Positions 26,479-35,174 of a stretch of DNA of 64,000 nt are shown piece by piece. How positions within the stretch are numbered: the stretch's first letter is position 1; every line of letters begins with the position of its first letter. A model generated the notes under the pieces. It was given only the letters and a program-made list of their open reading frames with translations. It did no database searches and was not told where the DNA came from. This DNA is from Cupriavidus basilensis (lineage in GTDB: Bacteria; Pseudomonadota; Gammaproteobacteria; Burkholderiales; Burkholderiaceae). The position numbers and the translations under genes are program-made. Location: the NCBI RefSeq assembly GCF_008801925.2, contig NZ_CP062804.1, forward strand, positions 62,001 through 126,000, read 5' to 3'.

Positions 26479-26934
26479 TGCGTAGTGTGTGGGAAGCGGT
26501 GCGGATGACGTGGCTTACGCCTTGACGCGGCTTATGCCTATTACCGAGGTGCGTCGTCACTTGTGCTTGTCATGCATGCCGAGCCCGCTTTTCAGCGGTC
26601 GGCATCCGGCAAGAATAGTCGAGAACGCGAACGGGCGTCAAGGACGAGTGCGCCGAGCCCGGCGGATGGCCGGATGGCCGGCCATCTCCGCCCGGCCATC
26701 CGCACGGACTTGTGACTGAGCCCAGGCGTGCGTCAGCGTACATAAGTGCTGAACGCTCAGCCGTTTGGCTGGTACAGCAGCGTGCACATCGTGACTAGCC
26801 TAGATAGCACGCGACCGTCCAATTCCGCCATTTGCCTGTCCGGCCGCGCCAACCTAACGAGTCTGGCCAGCGGCTCCCTGCTTCCGCTTTTGTCGGCAAG
26901 GGGCCCGGGATTAAACGCCATACGGGGAGACATC
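26479..26934. other. Region upstream of the leu leader and of the lipoprotein gene
   Basis: A divergent intergenic region of about 455 bases. It must hold the leu promoter (reading left) and the promoter of the Ig-like lipoprotein gene (reading right). I could not pick out convincing -35/-10 pairs, and I see no gene here. Confidence 0.5.
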
Positions 26935-28290
26935 ATGAGAAACACCAAGACGTGGCCGGCATGGCTGGCCTGCGCCGCCATGGCATTGCTGATGGCGGGC
27001 TGCGGCGGCGGTGGCGGTGGCTCGGGCGGCGCAGCGCCCACCACCGCGAGCACCGCGGCGGATACCACCCCGGTGAAATACTCGGTGACGCTCACGATGA
27101 CCTCGGGACAGGTCGCGGTGGGCCGCAGCATCTCGATGTCGGCCTCTGTGGTGGACAGCAAGGGCGCGGACGTCACGTCGTCCAGCACCATTGCCTGGAC
27201 GTCGTCCAGCAACGCCATTGCTACCGTGGTGCCGGCCGCAAACGGCAGCGCCACCATCACGGGTGTGGCGGTGGGCACGGCTACCATCCAGGTGGTGGCC
27301 ACCGTCAAGGCGGCCGACAACAGCACCACGCAACTGCCCGCGCAAACCGCCTCGGTGGCCGTGCAGCCCACCGCCGTCAGCTACAACCTGGCGCTGTCGA
27401 ATCCGGTCCTGTCGCTGGTAGACGGGCAGGTGCAGCCGGTCACGGCGACGCTGGTCGATGGCAACGGCAGCGACGTGAGCGCAGCCGTGCACGACTGGGC
27501 CTGGGCCAGCTCGATTGGCAACGTGCAGGTCAGTGCCGCGCAGAACGCCGCATCGCTGACGGGCGTCAACAGCTCGGATACCACCGCCGCGGTCGGTACG
27601 GTCACGGTCTCGGTCACCGCGCCCAACGGCATCGCTGTCAGCGGCCAGATGCTGGTGACGGTGCAAAAGAACACGGGCTACACCTACCGGCTCGAGCTAT
27701 CGCAAGGGGGCGTGCCCATCAATGCGCTGTCGGTGCTCAACGGCTATCCGCAGGTCTTCAACGCGCGCGTGATCCGCAGCGATTCGCATGATTCCACCGC
27801 GGATTTCGACGGCACCTGGAGCTACGCCGCCACCTCGCCAATGCTTTCCGTCGCGGCGGATCCAGCCACGCGGCAGGCCACGTTGAGCACCAGCATCGTG
27901 ATCGGCACGCCCACCGTGCAGAGCCTGCTGCAGGTGACCGCAGCCAGCAGCAAGATAGCGGGCACGCCCAAGGCCAGCCTGACAGTGACGGAGCAGCCGA
28001 AGTGGGCGCTGGTTTATAACGGGCCACAACCGCTCAAGCTGCTGCTGTCGCTGCCCGTGCCGATTCCCGTCACCGCCACGCTCAAGAACTTCGGCGCGGA
28101 CGCTTCCTATCTTGGCTGCACGGGCTGGAGCTGGACCAGCAGCGCCAACGTAGCGTTCGCGGGTGGCGTCAATGCTGCGCAGATCGTGGTGACGCCTTTG
28201 GCGCTTGGCGATTTCACGGTGACCGCAACCTGCACGGCCGGCCCCGAACTGCAGCCGGTTTCCATCACGATTCCAGGAACGGTGAGTTGA
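26935..28290 (+). CDS. Lipoprotein with bacterial Ig-like (Big) repeats
   Basis: A 451-residue lipoprotein starting MRNTKTWP, with lipobox LMAGC (Cys23), then a poly-Gly stretch and a Thr/Ala spacer. The rest is beta-sandwich repeats with the Big_2-type pattern: VTLTMTSGQVAVGRSISMSASVVDSKGADVTSS by position, then a similar unit beginning LALSNPVLSLVDGQVQPVTA, and two more divergent units. Such proteins are surface-attached adhesins or stalks. A good terminator follows. The function is not otherwise known. Confidence 0.75.
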   Translation: MRNTKTWPAWLACAAMALLMAGCGGGGGGSGGAAPTTASTAADTTPVKYSVTLTMTSGQVAVGRSISMSASVVDSKGADVTSSSTIAWTSSSNAIATVVPAANGSATITGVAVGTATIQVVATVKAADNSTTQLPAQTASVAVQPTAVSYNLALSNPVLSLVDGQVQPVTATLVDGNGSDVSAAVHDWAWASSIGNVQVSAAQNAASLTGVNSSDTTAAVGTVTVSVTAPNGIAVSGQMLVTVQKNTGYTYRLELSQGGVPINALSVLNGYPQVFNARVIRSDSHDSTADFDGTWSYAATSPMLSVAADPATRQATLSTSIVIGTPTVQSLLQVTAASSKIAGTPKASLTVTEQPKWALVYNGPQPLKLLLSLPVPIPVTATLKNFGADASYLGCTGWSWTSSANVAFAGGVNAAQIVVTPLALGDFTVTATCTAGPELQPVSITIPGTVS

Positions 28291-28322
28291 TGCGGCACCC
28301 AGCTTTTGCCTGAGCTATCACG

Positions 28323-28354
28323 CGGCGCCCGGCATGTGTTCCTGCCGGGCGCCG
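28323..28354 (+). terminator. Terminator of the Ig-like lipoprotein gene
   Basis: A 12-bp perfect stem (CGGCGCCCGGCA / TGCCGGGCGCCG) with an 8-base loop is followed by TTGTTG, 33 bases after the stop codon. Confidence 0.65.
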
Positions 28355-28520
28355 TTGTTGATGGAGATCGCGCCGCGCAGATGTCGGGGAGGAGGGAAAG
28401 AGCGAGGGAGGAGGTGCCGAAGACGCTGTGAACCAGCGCGGCGAACCCAAAGCGTACCCGTTTCTGCGTGGATCAAAAACGTGGCCAGCGATGGGTTTCG
28501 GGGCGTGATCGCGCTGCCAA

Positions 28521-28841
28521 TCAGCGCTTGGCCACGAAGCGGATGACTTGCTCGCTGGCCTGCGTGACCGGCGCCGGCTGTGCGCTGCCGGTGGTGCTGG
28601 AGCCGCAGGTATTGCACCCGCCGCTGTCGCAGCCGCTCGCGCAACCGGCCGCGGCCTGTGGTGCCAGCCAGGCTGCTGCGCGTTGGCGCCAGCCGGTGGC
28701 AGCGGTGCCGCCCAGGCGTGCGGCCAGCCCGGCCTTGATCCGTTCGCGGGTGCGCGGCGCATAGCGGGCCAGCACGGAGATCGTGCAGGCCAGCACGATC
28801 AGCGGCACCAGCAGGGTTTCAACGGCGTGGTAGAGGCTCAT
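28521..28841 (-). CDS. Small Feo-associated membrane protein with Cys cluster (DUF6587-like)
   Basis: A 106-residue protein with one N-terminal membrane helix (VETLLVPLIVLACTISVL), a basic cytoplasmic segment, and a Cys/Gly-rich patch GCASGCDSGGCNTCG (five cysteines within 15 residues) near the C-terminus. It is the last gene of a feoA-feoB operon, 18 bases after feoB. This is the position of FeoC or other small Feo partners, but it is not a winged-helix FeoC. The cysteines could bind iron or an Fe-S cluster and gate FeoB; that is inference. Confidence 0.65.
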   Translation of the reverse strand: MSLYHAVETLLVPLIVLACTISVLARYAPRTRERIKAGLAARLGGTAATGWRQRAAAWLAPQAAAGCASGCDSGGCNTCGSSTTGSAQPAPVTQASEQVIRFVAKR

Positions 28842-28859
28842 GGCTGCAATGTCCTCGCG

Positions 28860-30731
28860 TCAGCTCAGCATCAGGGTGATGTGGTACGTGGCAAAGGCCG
28901 CCATGTAGCCGAGCCCGAACAGGTAGGCCGTCGAGGCGGCCATCACCTTCCAGGAGCCGGTCTCGCGCCGGATCACCGCCATCGTGGAGATGCACTGCGG
29001 CGCGAACACAAACCAGGCCAGCAGCGACAGCGCGGTGGCCAGCGACCATTGCGCGGCGATCATCGGCACCAGCTGGCTGGCCATGGCGTCCTCGCTGCCG
29101 GACAGCGCATAGACGGTGGCCAGCGCGCCCACCGCGACTTCGCGCGCCGCCAGGCCTGGCACCAGTGCGATGCAGATCTGCCAGTTGAAGCCGATCGGGG
29201 CAAAGACATGCTCAAGCGCCCGGCCGATCATGCCGGCGAAGCTGTAGTCGATGGCGGGGGCGGTGGCGCCGTCCGGCGGCGACGGGAACGTGGCCAGGAA
29301 CCACAGCAGCACCGTCAGCGTCAGGATCACCTTGCCCACGCGGGACAGGAAGATGCGGGCACGCTCCCACAGGCCGATCGCCACGTCGCGCGCATTGGGT
29401 ATGCGGTACGAGGGCAGCTCCATCATCAACGGGTGGTCGGTGCGGTCGCGGCGGAAATACTTCAGCACGTACGCCACCAGCAGTGCGCTCACGATGCCCG
29501 CCACATAGAGGACGAACAGCACCAGGCCCTGGAGGTTGAACATCCCCATCACCGTGCGCGCCGGGATGAAAGCACCGATCAACAGCGCGTACACGGGCAG
29601 GCGCGCGGAGCACGTCATCAGCGGGGCCACCAGGATGGTCGCAAGGCGGTCGCGCGGGTCCTGGATGGTGCGCGTGGCCATGATGCCGGGAATCGCGCAG
29701 GCAAAGCTGGAGAGCAGCGGGATAAAGGAGCGGCCGGACAAGCCGGCGCCCATCATCAGGCGGTCGAGCAGGAAGGCGGCGCGCGGCAGGTAGCCGGATT
29801 CCTCCAGCGTCAGGATGAACAGGAACAGGATCAGGATCTGCGGCAGGAACACGACGACGGCACCCAGGCCGGCGATCAGGCCATCCACCAGCAGGCTGCG
29901 CAGCATGCCCTCGGGCAGATGGCTGCCGACGACCTCGCCGAACCAGTGCACGCCGCCTTCAATGCCGTCCATCAGCGGGGTGGCCCAGGAGAACACCGCC
30001 TGGAACATCAGGAACAGCAGCACGGCCAGGATCACCAGGCCGAACACCGGATGCAGCAGGATGCGGTCGAGCCGGTCGTCCAAGGCCGCGGTACGTGCCG
30101 GCATGGTTACCGCAGCATCCAGCAGGCGCTTGACCTCCTGGTGCACGTCCATGTCGGATGCCGGCTCGGGGGCGGCAGCCGGCACTTCCGGCAAGGCCGC
30201 GTCAAGCGCGGCCAGCAGGCTGGCGGCGCCATCGCGCTTGACGGCAATCGTCTGGACCACCGGCACGCCGAGCGCGGCGGCCAGCTTGTCGCGGTCGATG
30301 TGGATGCCGCGCTTGGCCGCGGCGTCGCTCATATTGAGCACCAGCACCATTGGCAGGCCCAGGCGGCGCAGTTCCAGCACGAAGCGCAGGTGCAGGCGCA
30401 GGTTGGTGGCATCCACCACCGACACCAGCAGGTCGGGGCGCGGCTCGCCCGGGCGCTTGCCCAGGCAGACATCGCGCGTGATCGCCTCATCCAGGCTGGC
30501 TGCGTGCAGGCTATAGGCACCCGGCAGGTCCAGCACACGCACCTGCCGGCCGGCCGGCGAGACAAAATGGCCTTCCTTGCGCTCGACGGTGACGCCGGCG
30601 TAGTTGGCCACCTTCTGGCGGCTGCCGGTCAGGCGGTTGAACAGCGCGGTCTTGCCGCAATTGGGGTTGCCCACCAGCGCAACGCGCAATGCGGGACGCT
30701 GGGAAGCGGAAGTCGGGGTGGCGACAGACAT
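28860..30731 (-). CDS. feoB: Ferrous iron transporter B
   Basis: A 623-residue FeoB. The N-terminal G-protein domain has the P-loop GNPNCGKT (21-28), G3 in DLPGAYSL and G4 in NMSD. After it come the Gate-containing nucleoside-recognition domains with several membrane helices (VFLPQILILFLFILTLEESGYL region, and RSFIPLLSSFACAIPGIMATRTI). It imports Fe(II) across the inner membrane. The length is shorter than the ~770 residues of E. coli FeoB, as is common in beta-proteobacteria. It is 20 bases downstream of feoA. Confidence 0.95.
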   Translation of the reverse strand: MSVATPTSASQRPALRVALVGNPNCGKTALFNRLTGSRQKVANYAGVTVERKEGHFVSPAGRQVRVLDLPGAYSLHAASLDEAITRDVCLGKRPGEPRPDLLVSVVDATNLRLHLRFVLELRRLGLPMVLVLNMSDAAAKRGIHIDRDKLAAALGVPVVQTIAVKRDGAASLLAALDAALPEVPAAAPEPASDMDVHQEVKRLLDAAVTMPARTAALDDRLDRILLHPVFGLVILAVLLFLMFQAVFSWATPLMDGIEGGVHWFGEVVGSHLPEGMLRSLLVDGLIAGLGAVVVFLPQILILFLFILTLEESGYLPRAAFLLDRLMMGAGLSGRSFIPLLSSFACAIPGIMATRTIQDPRDRLATILVAPLMTCSARLPVYALLIGAFIPARTVMGMFNLQGLVLFVLYVAGIVSALLVAYVLKYFRRDRTDHPLMMELPSYRIPNARDVAIGLWERARIFLSRVGKVILTLTVLLWFLATFPSPPDGATAPAIDYSFAGMIGRALEHVFAPIGFNWQICIALVPGLAAREVAVGALATVYALSGSEDAMASQLVPMIAAQWSLATALSLLAWFVFAPQCISTMAVIRRETGSWKVMAASTAYLFGLGYMAAFATYHITLMLS

Positions 30732-30750
30732 ATTCTTGGCGGGTGCCCGG

Positions 30751-31056
30751 TCAGGCAGCGGAGCGTTTGGCGACGGGCGCGTCGGGCTGCGCTGCCGGCG
30801 TGATGCTGGAGACGGTGGCGCTTAGCGCTTCCACGGTAATGCGGGCCGCTTCGGCGCGGCGCAAGGCAAACCGGGTAAAGCCCACCTGGGCGACAAGGGG
30901 ATCCATGCCGAACGGTCCCAGCGCGATGACCTGTACGGCTTCGCCCGGCACAAAGCCGAGTTCGCGCAGGCGGCGTGCTACCGGATCGTTTGGAAAATTG
31001 TCATCGATCGACACAATGACAGCGGCGGTGCGCCGCGGAAGTTCAGACAACCGCAT
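30751..31056 (-). CDS. feoA: Ferrous iron transport protein A
   Basis: A 101-residue SH3-like FeoA. I start it at MRLSELPRRTAA (31056), which has GGAAG just upstream; an in-frame start 17 codons earlier is possible. Signature segments are RLRELGFVPGEAVQVIALGPFGMDPLVAQVG and FALRRAEAARI. FeoA is a cytoplasmic partner needed for FeoB uptake. A possible Fur site lies 63 bases upstream. Confidence 0.9.
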   Translation of the reverse strand: MRLSELPRRTAAVIVSIDDNFPNDPVARRLRELGFVPGEAVQVIALGPFGMDPLVAQVGFTRFALRRAEAARITVEALSATVSSITPAAQPDAPVAKRSAA

Positions 31057-31118
31057 GTGGCTTCCAGTCCGTAGGCGCGAGGCACGGCACGCGGTCGGCA
31101 AACTCACACCAGGGTTGG

Positions 31119-31137
31119 TAAATGAAAATCGTTCCTA
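31119..31137 (-). promoter_or_regulatory. Possible Fur box upstream of feoA
   Basis: GTAAATGAAAATCGTTCCT matches 12 of 19 positions of the Fur consensus GATAATGATAATCATTATC by eye. Its position upstream of feoAB fits iron repression. The match is modest. Confidence 0.4.
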
Positions 31138-31653
31138 TTGTAGCCGATTTGCATGTGGGTGTTTTGATTTCGGGGTGGAAAGCCTGCAGTACATTGTGGG
31201 CGTCACAGGCGTGCGCAACTCACCACCGAAGATTTGCTGGCTTGAGTTTCACCATGGGGTGTGCCGTAAGCTGCGCACGGGACTCGGCGGGCCAACAAAT
31301 CGAATCCATAGAAGGTCCGCCCCTTTCTAAGGGGGGGACTATCATGAGCAAGACAGTTCAATTCTGCGCCGCTGCGTCGTTGGCTGTGGCTACAGTGCAA
31401 TCACTTGCGGCACCCCCTGGGCCGCGCGACTGCGACTCCTACTGCTGCGGTCAACACCAAGCCGACTGGGACAACAGCAGCAGAGCTTAGTCGACGGCGA
31501 ACCCATGTGGGCCGCCAACGCTTCAAGGGCGTGGGATGCGGCGACACGCGACACCTTCATTGGGGCAGGGTAGGACACTTGCCGACAGCCCGGGCCGAGC
31601 CCCGGCAGCTCGGAATGTCTGCATGAGTCACCCTACGAACTCAGGAGAACTGT
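31138..31653. other. Gene-poor region with probable gene remnants
   Basis: About 500 bases between feoA and the beta-hydroxyacid dehydrogenase. The only credible coding start is the signal-peptide-like segment described separately. Its downstream continuation appears split across frames: after 31450 another frame reads SLVDGEPMWAANASRAWDAA and stops near 31570. This looks like a decayed small exported protein. Nothing else is evident. Confidence 0.45.
31344..31490 (+). pseudogene. Short exported peptide or 5' remnant of a broken gene
   Basis: A 48-codon frame beginning MSKTVQFCAAASLAVATVQSLAA by position, a good signal peptide, preceded by AAGGGGGGG. After the predicted cleavage site only ~25 Cys/Asp-rich residues (DCDSYCC) remain before the stop. 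A different frame just downstream has protein-like sequence, so a frameshift is likely. It could also be a real small secreted peptide; I favour a remnant. Confidence 0.35.
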
Positions 31654-32544
31654 ATGTCCGGAATGAACGTGACGTTTTTAGGCCTCGGGAACATGGGGGC
31701 TCCCATGGCCCGCAATCTTCTGAGCAGCGGCTTTGCCGTAAATGTCTTCAATCGTTCAAGAGCGCGTGCAGAGGGGCTGGTAGCAGATGGCGCGATCGTC
31801 TCGGATACACCCGCTGACGCCGTTGTGCCAGGTGGAATCGCTGTAACGATGTTGGCTAACGATGCCGCGCTTGAAGCTGTGACGCTGGGCCAAGACGGTA
31901 TCTTGCAGAAGCTTGGGACGGGCGGGCTGCATATATCGATGAGTACTGTGTCGCCCGAGACATCAAGGAAGCTGGCCGCGAAGCACGCCGAGGTGGGCGG
32001 GCTGTTCTTGACCGCTCCCGTCTTTGGACGCCCCGAGGCTGCAGCGGCCAAGACATTGTGGATTTGCCAGTCGGGAACGGCGGAAGCCAAAGAGCGAGCC
32101 AAGCCAATTCTGGATGCCTTGGGGCAGGGAGTCTTTGATTTCGGCGATGACGCTGGCGCGGCCAATGTCGTGAAGCTGTCGGGGAACTTCCTGATTCTGG
32201 CGGCGATTGAGGCGCTCTCCGAGGCGTTCGCTCTCGGAGAGAAGAACGGCATCGACCGGAGTGCTCTGGCCGGCTTCTTCGGACAGACGATTTTTTCTTG
32301 TGCGATTTACCAGAACTACGGACGTATCCTGGCGGCACGTGCCTACGAACCGGCAGGATTCAAGCTGGGGCTAGGCATGAAAGATATGCGACTGGTGCGG
32401 GATACCGCCGAGGAGGCGACGGTACCTATGCCTTTGGCCGACCTGCTGCACGCTCGACTGCTCACCAGCTTGGCACAAGGCCGCGAAAGTCTGGACTGGA
32501 CCGCGATTGAGCTCGCCACAGCGGAGGATGCAGCACTGCGTTGA
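31654..32544 (+). CDS. NAD(P)-dependent beta-hydroxyacid dehydrogenase family protein
   Basis: A 296-residue 3-hydroxyisobutyrate dehydrogenase-like protein. The Rossmann start is VTFLGLGNMGAPMARNLL, and the conserved substrate motif region is FLTAPVFGRPEAA. Lys in AANVVKLSGNFL (expected catalytic Lys) and the C-terminal helical domain (GLGMKDMRLVRDTAEEA) complete the family layout. CAGGAG precedes the ATG. Codon choice is somewhat less C-ending than in its neighbours. The substrate could be 3-hydroxyisobutyrate, tartronate semialdehyde or another beta-hydroxyacid. Confidence 0.85.
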   Translation: MSGMNVTFLGLGNMGAPMARNLLSSGFAVNVFNRSRARAEGLVADGAIVSDTPADAVVPGGIAVTMLANDAALEAVTLGQDGILQKLGTGGLHISMSTVSPETSRKLAAKHAEVGGLFLTAPVFGRPEAAAAKTLWICQSGTAEAKERAKPILDALGQGVFDFGDDAGAANVVKLSGNFLILAAIEALSEAFALGEKNGIDRSALAGFFGQTIFSCAIYQNYGRILAARAYEPAGFKLGLGMKDMRLVRDTAEEATVPMPLADLLHARLLTSLAQGRESLDWTAIELATAEDAALR

Positions 32545-32717
32545 AGCATCTTCGATACAAGGTATTCCGAGCAGGCAAGAAGCGCAATTGCTTCAGTAAG
32601 CGGTACTGTTTGTCGTTCACATGGTGCGCGCTTGCGTGCATGGCGCGCGACAATGCCGGCGGTCTGCAATCGCGCCGTAAGCGCACGTCAGGCAACAATC
32701 GGTTACGCCAGACCATG

Positions 32718-32738
32718 CGGCACCCTGTGCGGGTGCCG
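32718..32738. terminator. Hairpin between convergent dehydrogenase and porin genes
   Basis: CGGCACCC and GGGTGCCG form an 8-bp stem with a 5-base loop in the gap between two convergent genes. It has no T-tract, so it is a weak terminator call. Confidence 0.35.
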
Positions 32739-32770
32739 TGCCTTGCTCGCCGTGCCGCGGCCCGCCCGGC

Positions 32771-33913
32771 CTAGAACTTGTGCCGGATGCCCGCCACCGC
32801 GCCAAGCTGGTTCAGGCCGGGGCCGATGCTGGCCTGGATGCCGTTCAGGCCGACACGCGAACCGTCCTTGTTCTTGACGTAGCCGAACGTCAGGTAGCCA
32901 TCGGTGCGCCTGGACAGCGCGTAGTCCAGCGTGCCGACGAGGCTCCAGGGATCTTGCGCGCTGCGCTTGTCGTTCATCACGTAGGCCGACGCACTTAACG
33001 TCAGCGCCGGCGTAAACGCATAGCTCGCGCCGAGCCAGAACAGGTCGTTCCGGCGCGCCGCCACGGTGGGGGTGCTGCCAATGTCGCCGCTCAGCCAGCG
33101 ATAGCCCGCGAACACCTTGGCGCGAGCGAACGCATAGCTGCCGGCTACGGCGATGCGCCGGTCGCGCTGCGCCGGGTTTTGGCCGGACAGGCCGGTGGTG
33201 CCCTGCTGCTGGTCGTAGATGATTGTGGCCCCGGCGTTGCCCGTGGTGTATTCCAGCGCGGTGCTCCAGGCGCGGTCGTTCCGCGCATTGCCGGCGGTCT
33301 CGCCAGTGATGGTGCTGGTGGCGCTGGTGGTCACGGAGGTCCCGCGCGCGAACGCGTACATCGCGCTTGCCGTCAGCCCGCCGAACTTCCCTACGTACTT
33401 GGCGGCGTTGTCATAGCGTCCCGCCAGTGAGCTATCCATCAGGAACGCGGAGTAGCGCGGCGCGATGGCCATGGCGTCGTAGTTGATCAGGATGTCGTAG
33501 AGCAGGTTGTTCTGGTGGCCCGCGGTGATCCGCCCATAGGGCGTGTTCAACCCGGCATAGGCCTGCCGTCCGAACAGCCGGCCGGCCTGGCCCAACGTGC
33601 CCGCATCGATATCGAAGCCGCTCTCGAGCACGAACAGCGCGCTGGTGCCGCCGCCAAGGTCTTCCGTGCCGCGCAGGCCCCAGCGCGAGCCGGAGAGGTT
33701 GCCCGAAGCCATCCGGGCGAGGGCGTTGCCGCTGGCGTCGGCGTGGGTGAGGTATTCGATGCCGACGTCGGCGACGCCATAGAGCACCAGGCCGGACTGC
33801 GCCCAGGCGGGGGCGGACAGCGTGAGTGCCGCGATGGCGAACGCGAATACGGGCGTCAGGCGGGAGATGCCTTTCGTTGCCTTGATGTCCTTCATTCCCT
33901 TCATTTCCTTCAT
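32771..33913 (-). CDS. General porin, OmpC/Gram_porin_4 type
   Basis: A 380-residue Burkholderiales-type trimeric porin. The signal peptide ends near APAWA; the mature protein begins QSGLVLYGVADVGIEYL and includes SRWGLRGTEDLGGGTSALFVLESGF, the classic N-terminal pattern. The last residue is Phe (GIRHKF). AAGGAAAAG precedes the start. The N-terminus has a run of Lys/Met-rich sequence (MKEMKGMKDIKATKG) before the hydrophobic core, so the start may lie a few codons later. Porins of this family often sit beside Bug receptors, as here. Confidence 0.9.
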   Translation of the reverse strand: MKEMKGMKDIKATKGISRLTPVFAFAIAALTLSAPAWAQSGLVLYGVADVGIEYLTHADASGNALARMASGNLSGSRWGLRGTEDLGGGTSALFVLESGFDIDAGTLGQAGRLFGRQAYAGLNTPYGRITAGHQNNLLYDILINYDAMAIAPRYSAFLMDSSLAGRYDNAAKYVGKFGGLTASAMYAFARGTSVTTSATSTITGETAGNARNDRAWSTALEYTTGNAGATIIYDQQQGTTGLSGQNPAQRDRRIAVAGSYAFARAKVFAGYRWLSGDIGSTPTVAARRNDLFWLGASYAFTPALTLSASAYVMNDKRSAQDPWSLVGTLDYALSRRTDGYLTFGYVKNKDGSRVGLNGIQASIGPGLNQLGAVAGIRHKF

Positions 33914-34111
33914 GTCTTTTCCTTACGGCAGGTGCAGACCAGGTGCAGACCAGGTGCAAACGCAAGGCGCAAGTGGTCGCACGGGACCCGTGATGGCCGT
34001 GGCGTAGCGGTGCTGCAATGGGATTGGGTGGGGCGGGCGGTGCGCGTTGCCCCGTGCGTTTCAGTTGGCCTTGGCGAGCCTTAGCAGGCTTTCGTTAGCA
34101 TTTTACGGGTC

Positions 34112-35104
34112 TTAGTCGACCCGCAGGCCGATCTGCGCGGCGAGCTTCTTCCAGCGCTCGATATCGGTGTTCACCACTTTCTGGAATTCCGCCGGGGTGC
34201 TGCTGGCCGTAGCAAATCCCAGTTGGGCGAGATTGGCCTTGACCTCGGGCTTGGCGACGGCCTTGGCGATGGCCGCGTTGAGCTTCTGCACGATGTCCGG
34301 CGGCGTGTGCGCCGGGGCCAGGATGCCAAACCACTGATCGACGTCATAGCCACTGACCCCAAGCTCGCTCACCGAGGCCACGTCGGGCAGCAGCGGCGAC
34401 CGGCCTTTGGAGGTGACGGCCAGCGCGCGCAGCTTGTTGGCCTTGAGATAAGGCACCGTGTTGCTGAGCGTGTTGATGCTGACGTCGGCCTGGCCGCCCA
34501 GCACGTCGGCGAGCGCCGGGGCGCAACCCTTATAAGGCACGTGCAGCAGGTCGATCCTGGCCGAGATCTTGAGGAGTTCGCCGGCAAGGTGCTGGGGCGT
34601 GCCGTTGCCGCAGGAGGCGTACGTCGGCGGCTTGCCCGAGCGCCCGGCTGCGAGCAGGTCATTGAACGTCTGGATCTTCGAAGAAACGGGTACGGCGATG
34701 ACGGATGGCACGGATGCCACGGAGATCACGGCGCTGAAGTCCTTGCCCGGATCGAACTGCAGGTTGCGGAACACACCGGGGTTGATGGCAAAGCTGCTGT
34801 TGACCACCAGCAAGGTATAGCCGTCCGACGGGCTCTTGGCGACATACTCGGCGCCGATATTGCCGCTGGCGCCCGGCCGGTTGTCGACCACCACGGGCTG
34901 GCCCAGGCTGCGGCCCACCTCCGTGCCGATCACCCGCGCCAGCGTGTCGGTGCCCCCGCCCGCCGGGAACGTCACCACCAGCCGGATCGGCTTCTGTGGA
35001 AAGTCGCCGCCGATATTGGCGCTCGCCTGCGCGGGCAGGCCGAACAGCGTGGCCCCAAGCAAGGAGATCGATGCGAGACTGCGTACCACGGATAAGGATG
35101 TCAT
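34112..35104 (-). CDS. Bug/TctC-family periplasmic receptor 3
   Basis: A 330-residue receptor. The ATG at 35104 has GAGG seven bases upstream, better than the in-frame ATG four codons earlier. The signal peptide ends near AQASA. Family markers are FPQKPIRLVVTFPAGGGTDTLAR, VDNRPGASGNIGAEYVA, HVPYKGCAPALADVLGGQA. It is transcribed toward the porin gene and may supply the same substrate class. The ligand is unknown. Confidence 0.9.
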   Translation of the reverse strand: MTSLSVVRSLASISLLGATLFGLPAQASANIGGDFPQKPIRLVVTFPAGGGTDTLARVIGTEVGRSLGQPVVVDNRPGASGNIGAEYVAKSPSDGYTLLVVNSSFAINPGVFRNLQFDPGKDFSAVISVASVPSVIAVPVSSKIQTFNDLLAAGRSGKPPTYASCGNGTPQHLAGELLKISARIDLLHVPYKGCAPALADVLGGQADVSINTLSNTVPYLKANKLRALAVTSKGRSPLLPDVASVSELGVSGYDVDQWFGILAPAHTPPDIVQKLNAAIAKAVAKPEVKANLAQLGFATASSTPAEFQKVVNTDIERWKKLAAQIGLRVD

Positions 35105-35174
35105 TTGTTGCCTCATCGGTTGAAGGAAATGATAGAGCAGTGCGGCAGTGCAGGCGGCGCGCTCGGACGCGCCG

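Noticed and set aside
28548..30803. 751-codon + strand frame opposite feoB
   Set aside because: His/Gln/Arg-rich antisense translation without domain features; feoB motifs are unambiguous on the - strand.
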